Part shown: in pieces, positions 58,211 through 64,000 of the stretch | Position numbering within the stretch: position 1 is the stretch's first letter | How the letters are laid out: the number at the start of each line of letters is the position of its first letter | Assembly (NCBI GenBank): GCA_028023455.1 | Contig: JAQFVV010000049.1 | Coordinates: forward strand, 6,170,855-6,234,854 | Direction of reading: 5' to 3' | DNA length: 64,000 bases | Source of the DNA: Epiperipatus broadwayi | Taxonomy: Eukaryota > Onychophora > Udeonychophora > Euonychophora > Peripatidae | The notes under the pieces: model-generated | What the model saw: the letters and a program-made list of their open reading frames with translations, nothing else | The model's database searches: none | Told to the model about the DNA's origin: nothing | Translations under genes and position numbers: made by a program

Positions 58211-58622
58211 TATAATAAAACAAGTCACAAATTGTGCAACTTGCCTTTAAGCTTGTGTTAAAATGTTCACTAGATAGAGCTTACCACTAGCTCCAAACAA
58301 GCTTTAATTATAAGTGCCAACAGAGAAAGAATTCAAAATCTCTATCATACTATCCTCATCTCCAGTCCAATTGGTTTCAAGCTTAATGGCTCACCTTAGT
58401 GAAGAGTTAGGATTTCAGAAACTAGATCTAAAACTCCAACTCAGAGCACTTATTTAATATGTTACTATCAGTTTAAAAACTTGAATTTTTCAGAAACGTA
58501 AATTTCTTCAAATCTAGCTTTACAAACCAGACAGCTATATGGGTCTGAACTCAGTTCAGTTTCACCATATAGTAATATCTAAAGCAATATTACATTGCAA
58601 AAGCCTTCAAGGGTACACTTAT
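58211..58622 (+). repeat. Foldback superfamily unit E1 (direct)
   Basis: AAGTCACAAATTGTGCAACT, TAGAGCTTACCACTAGCTCC, AAACAAGCTTTAATTATAAG, CTATCCTCATCTCCAGTCCA, ATTGGTTTCAAGCTTAATGG and CTCACCTTAGTGAAGAG, then TTGAATTTTTCAGAAACG and CAGTTTCACCATATAGTAAT. It is a single arm plus centre; its partner arm is replaced by unit E2. Confidence 0.85.
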
Positions 58623-59145
58623 AATAATTAATAAAAGAAGTCACAAATTGTGCAACTTGTCTTTAAGCTTGTGCTAAAATATTCACTAGATGGAGCTTAC
58701 CACTAGCTCCAAACAAGCTTTAATTACAAGTGCTAACAGAGAAAGAATTCAAAATCGCTATCATACTATCCTCATCTCCAGACCAATTGGTTTCGAGCAT
58801 AATGGCTCACCTCAGTGAAGAGTTAGGATTTCAGAAACTAGATCTAAAACTGCAACTCAGAGCACTTATTTGGTTTGTAAAGTTAGATTTGAAGAAATTT
58901 ACATTTCTGAAAATTTTGAGTTTTCAAACTGATAGTAACATATTAAATAAGTGCTCTGAGTTGGAGTTTTAGATCAAGTTTCTGAAATCCTAACTCTTTA
59001 CTAAGGTGAGCCATTAAGCTCGAAACCAATTGGTCTGGAGATGAGGATATTATGATAGAGATTTTGAATTTTCTCTCTGTTGGCACTTATAATTAAAGCT
59101 TGTTTGGAGCTAGCAGTAAGCTCCATCTAGTGAACATATATATGT
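58623..59145. repeat. Foldback superfamily palindrome E2/E3
   Basis: E2 (58623-58874) repeats E1 in direct orientation and is followed at once by E3 (58875-59145), its inverse. GATGGAGCTTACCACTAGCT pairs with AGCTAGCAGTAAGCTCCATC; AACTCAGAGCACTTATTT pairs with AAATAAGTGCTCTGAGTT. E3 also holds the inverse of E1 sequence (ACTGATAGTAACATATT) that E2 lacks, so E2 is deleted internally relative to E1. The 80-codon plus-strand frame here is incidental. Confidence 0.92.
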
Positions 59146-59151
59146 TATATA

Positions 59152-59742
59152 TAGAGCTTGCAAATAAGCTCTTAATTTTTGCAGAATATTCCTAACCCCA
59201 GACCAGTTTCTGCTACTGGCTTCCTCAGTGAAGTGCTAGAATATACAAGCATTAGATTAAAAATACCAGGACAAGCCCAGCACTTTATCTAATGGATAAC
59301 TATTAAGTAGAAAATCTGAAAATTTCAGACATTCATGTCTTCCAATCCAGCTGTCTAACTTAAATAGCCATATGGGATTGAAACAAATTCAGATACACCA
59401 CATATTAATACCTTTAGCAATATAAAATCACCAAAGCCTTAATAGCAAAAAATAAAATTACAAATAAATCAAGTCATATGTCACATGACCTAATTTAACA
59501 AGCTTGTATTACTACTTAAGTTAGATAGCTGAATTGGAAGACATATGAATGTCTGAAAATTTCAGATTTTCTCCTTAATAGTTATCAATTAGATAAACTG
59601 CTGGGCTTGTCCTGGTATTTTTAATCTAATGCTTGAATATCCTAGCACATCACTGAGGAAGCCAATAGCAGAAACCAGTCTGGAGTTAGGGATAGTATGC
59701 AGAGATTGTTAAGAGTTTATTTGTGAACTCTATATATAACAT
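59152..59742. repeat. Foldback element D2, about 590 bp
   Basis: TIR heads ATGTTATATATAGAGCTTGC (left) and CTCTATATATAACAT (right) match D1 at 22.8 kb. Arms of about 210 bp carry the core CCCCAGACCAGTTTCTGCTA and the mini-palindrome CTGAAAATTTCAG. The centre has TCAGATACACCACATATTAA and GTCATATGTCACATGACCTA, homologous to the 5.7 and 58.2 kb centres. Only 6 bp separate it from E3. Confidence 0.92.
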
Positions 59743-61239
59743 TTGTAATACAAGCTTGTTAACTGAGGTCATGTGACATCTGACTTGAGTTCTTTTTAAT
59801 ATATATATAACTGGTAGTGAAGATTAAAAATACTTTAAAAGTATATTAAAATATTAATATTTGCAACAACACTAAATTCATTAAAATAATTTAGGTAAAG
59901 ATCCATCAAAACAAAAATTAGAGTATTCAGGTAAAATAAGTAAATAATAAACTAAAAGGCCTGACACGTTATTAGAAATAAATACCCAATTAATAAAAAA
60001 GATTTCTGTATACCCCCTTTTAAAAACATGGTCAATATAAATAACTTTGCCATTCACATATGCAAATTCTCTATTGAGTTCATTTCTTTAACAAATGTCA
60101 CATTCTTCTTTTCACTGTCAATGCCATGATTATGACTAATATTATTAAGTAGTTGAAAGTGCACTAGGCATCCTTTATTAATTTTACAAGATAATGTGTA
60201 TCTCTAATTTGGTTAGGGATATATATTGTTTGTTATATTTTCTGAGATATAGCTCACTAAATTATTGAAGTTGTATTTTAATTCTATTTTGTAGTCTCAT
60301 TTTTATTTTTAAAAAAAACCAATAAATTATATATTGAAGTTCTAAAGTTGAAAAAATATTTTATTAGAAGGAGTTGTGAAATATATTAATGGTAAAAGTA
60401 CTATCAACAAAAAATAAAAAAAGAGGTTATATAATGTTCATCTTCCAATTGGCACGATGAGTACATTCAGCACTGAAATATACCATAATGTCTCATTTAA
60501 GATATTTCAAGAAATGGTTATTTTTGCAATTGTTAACTGAAAATCATAAATTTTTGTTACCCAACACTTCTAAATTTTATTTTTAGGTTCTATCCCTAGA
60601 TGGAATCTGTAATCAGGAAAATAAATGGTCAAAGGAAAAAAGAAGCATTTACTGTATGAAGCAAAGCTTGTATTTTTTTATTTTTACAATTTCAGTTTTT
60701 ATTATTTTTTGCCAACAAATAATATATAATTTGCATTTTAAAAAATAATTTGAAATAGAAGACATGTTTTAACATTGTTTAATTTATATGATTATAATAA
60801 GTATTTAACATATTTATTGTGATTGAATATGTATATTGAAGCTGTGCATATATATAGATATATATGCTACTTCACCATTCACTGTGGACTAACTAAGACC
60901 CTAAGTCCAACCACAGTGAATGTATGTTTCTTTTTGAAACTAAATTATCATTTTCACAAATAGTTGCCTAAATTAAAGAAGGAATTGTGTTAAAGAAAAA
61001 AGATTTAATAAAATATAGAAAGTTAAAATTATATTTGCAACTATTTTTAAAATATATTTGGTAGAATTCGATAAGATAAAATTTTCTTAATTAAATAGAA
61101 TCCATTAGGAAAAGGAATTTAATTAGTAAAACATTTTTCTGAATTAGATAAAATAATAGATAACAAAAAAAATTTTGAAACAAGGGGAATGATTTGCTAC
61201 TAATGAGTAGAGTAAAAACATAATGGAAAAAGGGTATAA
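59743..61239. other. AT-rich spacer
   Basis: No gene. GAGGTCATGTGACATCTGAC at 59764-59785 is a flank motif shared with 24.5 kb. A 47-nt hairpin at 60876-60922 (CATTCACTGTGG / CCACAGTGAATG, with GGACT / AGTCC continuing inward) is short but perfect in its outer stem. Confidence 0.5.
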
Positions 61240-63207
61240 ATAAAGAACTTTTCTTTTGTTCTCAGGCTTATGCATGCGGGTAACCTGTGCTGAAGGTCAG
61301 AGACAAATATTAAGAATTTTGTTGGAAGAAATTTTGCTGAAAATTGGACAATATTGAAAACTCTTGCTTGCTGTACTTACTTCAAGCTGTACTATATTCT
61401 TTCAGCATATAGATAAAAATACAGAAATGTGTTGCTCTTCAAAAATGCGGGAGTAATCTCTTTGCCTTCGCTCTCTTGAGCCGTTCCTGAAGCCGGAGTC
61501 ATAACCATGTAAGCCAGTCAGAAAACTAAAGGGTCTTCCCTGTATCTGTGAATATCTGCCCTCAAAACATGGAAAAATAAAGTTGAAGAATCGGGAAGAC
61601 CTGTGGGAAACATATAATGAACTCATCTTGACCCATCCCATCTACTTACTGGTAACGTTCCCATAAATTAACATAAAAATCTCTTTGTAATTTACAACTT
61701 CACTCTAGAGTTATGTTTTTCTATATATATGTTTTTTTCTTAAATCTACGTATTCGTATCTTGTAAAATTGTATTTCATTAATTGCTTTCTTTTCTTTTT
61801 TTTATATTGTAATGGGTGGGGTAATTATATATAATGGCAGCGATAACTCTTATTAATTTAAATTGAAAAATACTTCGTTTAACTTTCTGCCATTATACTC
61901 CAGTAATTAAGTTATTTGTTTTATATAGATATTTTGGAAAGAAAAGGAAGCAAATCATAGAAAGTGCAAAACCCTATTTCTAAAAATCAAGATTTAATTG
62001 CTAAATATTCTATTATAAAACTTTTAAGATTTTAATTTGATTTTTTATATATATATAAAAGAAAGATCCTTATCAAATGCCTTTATATTTTAGTCAATGA
62101 AGAGTTACAAATTAAAAGTTATATTTTAAAGAGCATGAAAAATGATGTTCGCATTTATATTTTAGTAATAAGAGAGAGTACATTTTGACAATATATATAT
62201 ATGTATTAAAAATTATTAAATAGCATTGGCTCAGTGGTGGGTCGGTTAATTTCAATTAAATAAATAAAATATCTGCCCACTTGTTTTTTTTTAGTAATTC
62301 GAATTTTATAAAGGTGAAGTTACTATTTTTCTGTGGATTTTCAGTGATAGTTGAGCTTTCTTAATATATATATTTTGCAGAGGGTTTCTTTTTTAAATTT
62401 AAAGATCGTTGACCATATTTATATGGCATCGTGCCTCTGGTGATCTACTGGGCAGCTCCGCATATATTACAGTGCTTCTTTTGCCAAGTTTGCTTAGGTT
62501 AACATACCTACATTCAAATCTTCCGAAAATAAATAAATTGTTCTGGATCTCGATCTCAGTCCCTTCAATGTATGTAACTGGACATAAGCAACAAAAACTC
62601 CGATCCTGAATCCATGTCACGCGTTTAGCGAACGGGTTCCATTTTTCTCTCTAACCTAGTTTAGAGATGGAGAGTTATCCGGTATTGTGTTAACCTCTTG
62701 GTAATTGTTATGTCTCAAGCCTCACAGCCCACTATATTCTATCACCTTTGTGCATTGTCTTGTATATTTATATTTATTAGGAAATCTTTCTCAAAATATC
62801 ATCGAAATGTTTCAATTATAGCTGGAAATTCCTGCTAGGGTCATTTTATCATTTTTTAAATCATCAGTAAAGCTGTGATTAAAAACCTGTCCAAAGTGTT
62901 TAGTTGAGTTAGACCACCTATTTATTTCGAAGTTCCCCAACCACAGAGTTAATGAATCATGTCTCTCTCTCTCTCTTGATTTCTTTTACGTAACACTTCC
63001 ATTGGCTGGAAATATTTTTAAAGAAAAAATTATAATGTAAAATTTGTCTGTCCTTATTATTAAAAACAATGGATCTTTCATATATGTCTATCCAATTGCA
63101 GTTAAAATAGCCTGCAACACCAATAATAAAGTGTTGTATGAATTCTTTTAATGTAAATAATAAAAGTTTTTGTTATCTTTCATTCATTATAAACAAACCC
63201 ACTTAGT
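61240..63207. other. Moderately GC-richer region without an assignable gene
   Basis: 61250-61650 and 62400-62720 are richer in G+C than most of the window and show short open frames on both strands (79 aa minus at 61402-61641; 73 aa minus at 62399-62620). TTTCCCACAG on the minus strand near 61600 could be a splice acceptor. (CT)n lies at about 62961-62976. No family recognised; it may hold exons or an unidentified repeat. Confidence 0.3.
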
Positions 63208-64000
63208 ATTGTTTTTCTTTTTGTGACATATGTCTGTACACCTTATCATTATATATGTTAAAATTTCTTTTCATGGTCTCTTCTCTCCCTGACCACCAGG
63301 CATACATTAAGATTAAATTCTAGTGAGGTTCGAGGAGTAAATCACTTAGTAGCAATCTAGAGGAGTAGATAAGGTTCGAACCCCCTCTATCTACATCTCC
63401 AGGTTAGGGTAAAGCAGCTCTACTTTTTTTACTATTACAGGTTTTTTGTATAATCTGGCACCCAACATGGGGCCTTACTGTTTAGAGATAGACCCTGAGA
63501 TGTGATAATAGGAATTTCATGAACAGAAGAAATTTTTTTTGTGTGTTTGTTGAAAATAAATATAGTGAATGACAGAAGTTTATATATATATTTTTTGCAC
63601 TTTCTGTGTTTGCTGTCAGTAGTACAGCTTACAAGATGTGAAATCAATCAGTTCAGTTGAAAATTAAAACCAAATCAGATATTAATGTATTTTTTTTCTT
63701 TTGTTAGGAAGGGAGACAGAGTGATCAAACAAGGAGCAGAGAAAAGATGGGATCAAGTACAAAAAACTGTAATAGTAAGAAAAGTCTAGTTGCTTTAATC
63801 TAACCTGAGATGTAGATAGAGGGGGTTTGGACCTCATCTTCTCCTCTAGATTGCTACTAAGCGTCTTACTCCTCGAACCTCACTAGAATTTAATCTTAAT
63901 GTATGCCCAGTGGTCAGGAAGAGAAGAGACCACAAAAAAGAATTTTTAACATATATAATGATCAGGTATACAGACATATGTCACAAAAAGAAAAACAATA
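63208..64000. mobile_element. Inverted LTR-like arms with primer-binding-site-like motif (cut by window end)
   Basis: Arm 1 (63208-63450) and arm 2 (about 63758-64000) are reverse complements with roughly 10 percent differences: TATTGTTTTTCTTTTTGTGA / TCACAAAAAGAAAAACAATA, and AGTGAGGTTCGAGGAGTAA against its inverse. Homology stops at TTTTTTGTA (63450). Five bases later TGGCACCCAACATGGGGC (63456-63473) matches 16 of 18 bases of the tRNA-Lys primer-binding site used by many LTR elements; both differences are the CpG-to-CpA kind. That position is where a PBS sits after a 5' LTR. The second arm is inverted rather than direct, and no gag or pol is present. Confidence 0.6.

Noticed and set aside
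58730-58972. 80-codon plus-strand ORF
   Set aside because: It is translated foldback repeat; the same DNA occurs in E1 and inverted in E3.
62213-62245. GCATTGGCTCAGTGG, like the start of a tRNA-Gly
   Set aside because: No anticodon arm, T arm or B box follows.
1-64000. CRISPR arrays, bacterial operons, ribosome binding sites or rho-independent terminators
   Set aside because: Repeats are not regularly spaced with unique spacers, and the mobile-element content is that of an animal genome.

Overview
This window is a gene-poor, very AT-rich piece of an animal nuclear genome, most likely an invertebrate with a large, repeat-filled genome. I did not compute base composition; by eye A+T is roughly three quarters or more. 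The evidence for an animal is the mix of mobile elements: RTE, CR1/Jockey-like and L1/Tx1-like non-LTR retrotransposons, a Penelope-like element with a GIY-YIG endonuclease, piggyBac, hAT and pogo/Tigger-like DNA transposons, and a tRNA-Gly-derived SINE. I cannot name the species. No intact host protein-coding gene can be supported. A few short GC-richer islands with splice-like borders are recorded as weak exon candidates.

Layout: 2.2-3.9 kb Penelope-like remnant; 5.2-6.9 kb foldback cluster and a complete hAT-type MITE; 8.8-9.0 kb tetranucleotide microsatellite around a dispersed repeat (family B); 10.0-12.5 kb L1/Tx1-like remnant (minus) flanked by families C, A and G; 15.3-18.0 kb nearly full-length decayed RTE element (minus); 18-20.7 kb A-rich segment with direct repeats; 20.7-21.9 kb CR1/Jockey-like remnant (minus), the only one with an intact FADD motif; 22.8-23.9 kb small hairpin element and duplicated fragments; 27.7-28.2 kb families B and A; 29.9-30.4 kb first palindrome-in-palindrome insertion; 33.7-34.9 kb third RTE remnant (minus); 36.0 kb SINE; 38.2-39.8 kb family A foldback that contains a LINE 3' fragment; 41.7-42.3 kb second palindrome-in-palindrome insertion; 43.5-44.7 kb internally deleted RTE copy; 44.9-45.4 kb family C; 46.7-48.2 kb decayed piggyBac transposase; 52.3 kb second SINE with perfect target-site duplication; 53.9-55.2 kb pogo/Tigger-like element with TIRs; 57.5-57.8 kb LTR- or promoter-like configuration; 58.2-59.7 kb compound foldback array; 63.2-64.0 kb inverted LTR-like arms enclosing a primer-binding-site-like 18-mer, cut by the window end.

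The most distinctive theme is foldback DNA. At least eight long inverted repeats occur. Several (5.7, 22.8, 58.2-59.7 and, more distantly, 38.2 kb) share one core sequence. Two others (30.0 and 42.0 kb) share an unusual design: each arm carries its own mini-palindrome between conserved flanks, and each insertion is bounded by a 13-14 bp direct repeat. If transcribed, all would give long double-stranded RNA. Most retroelement reverse transcriptases here have lost an active-site aspartate, so the locus looks like an old graveyard, while the palindrome arms remain much better matched than the protein-coding relics.
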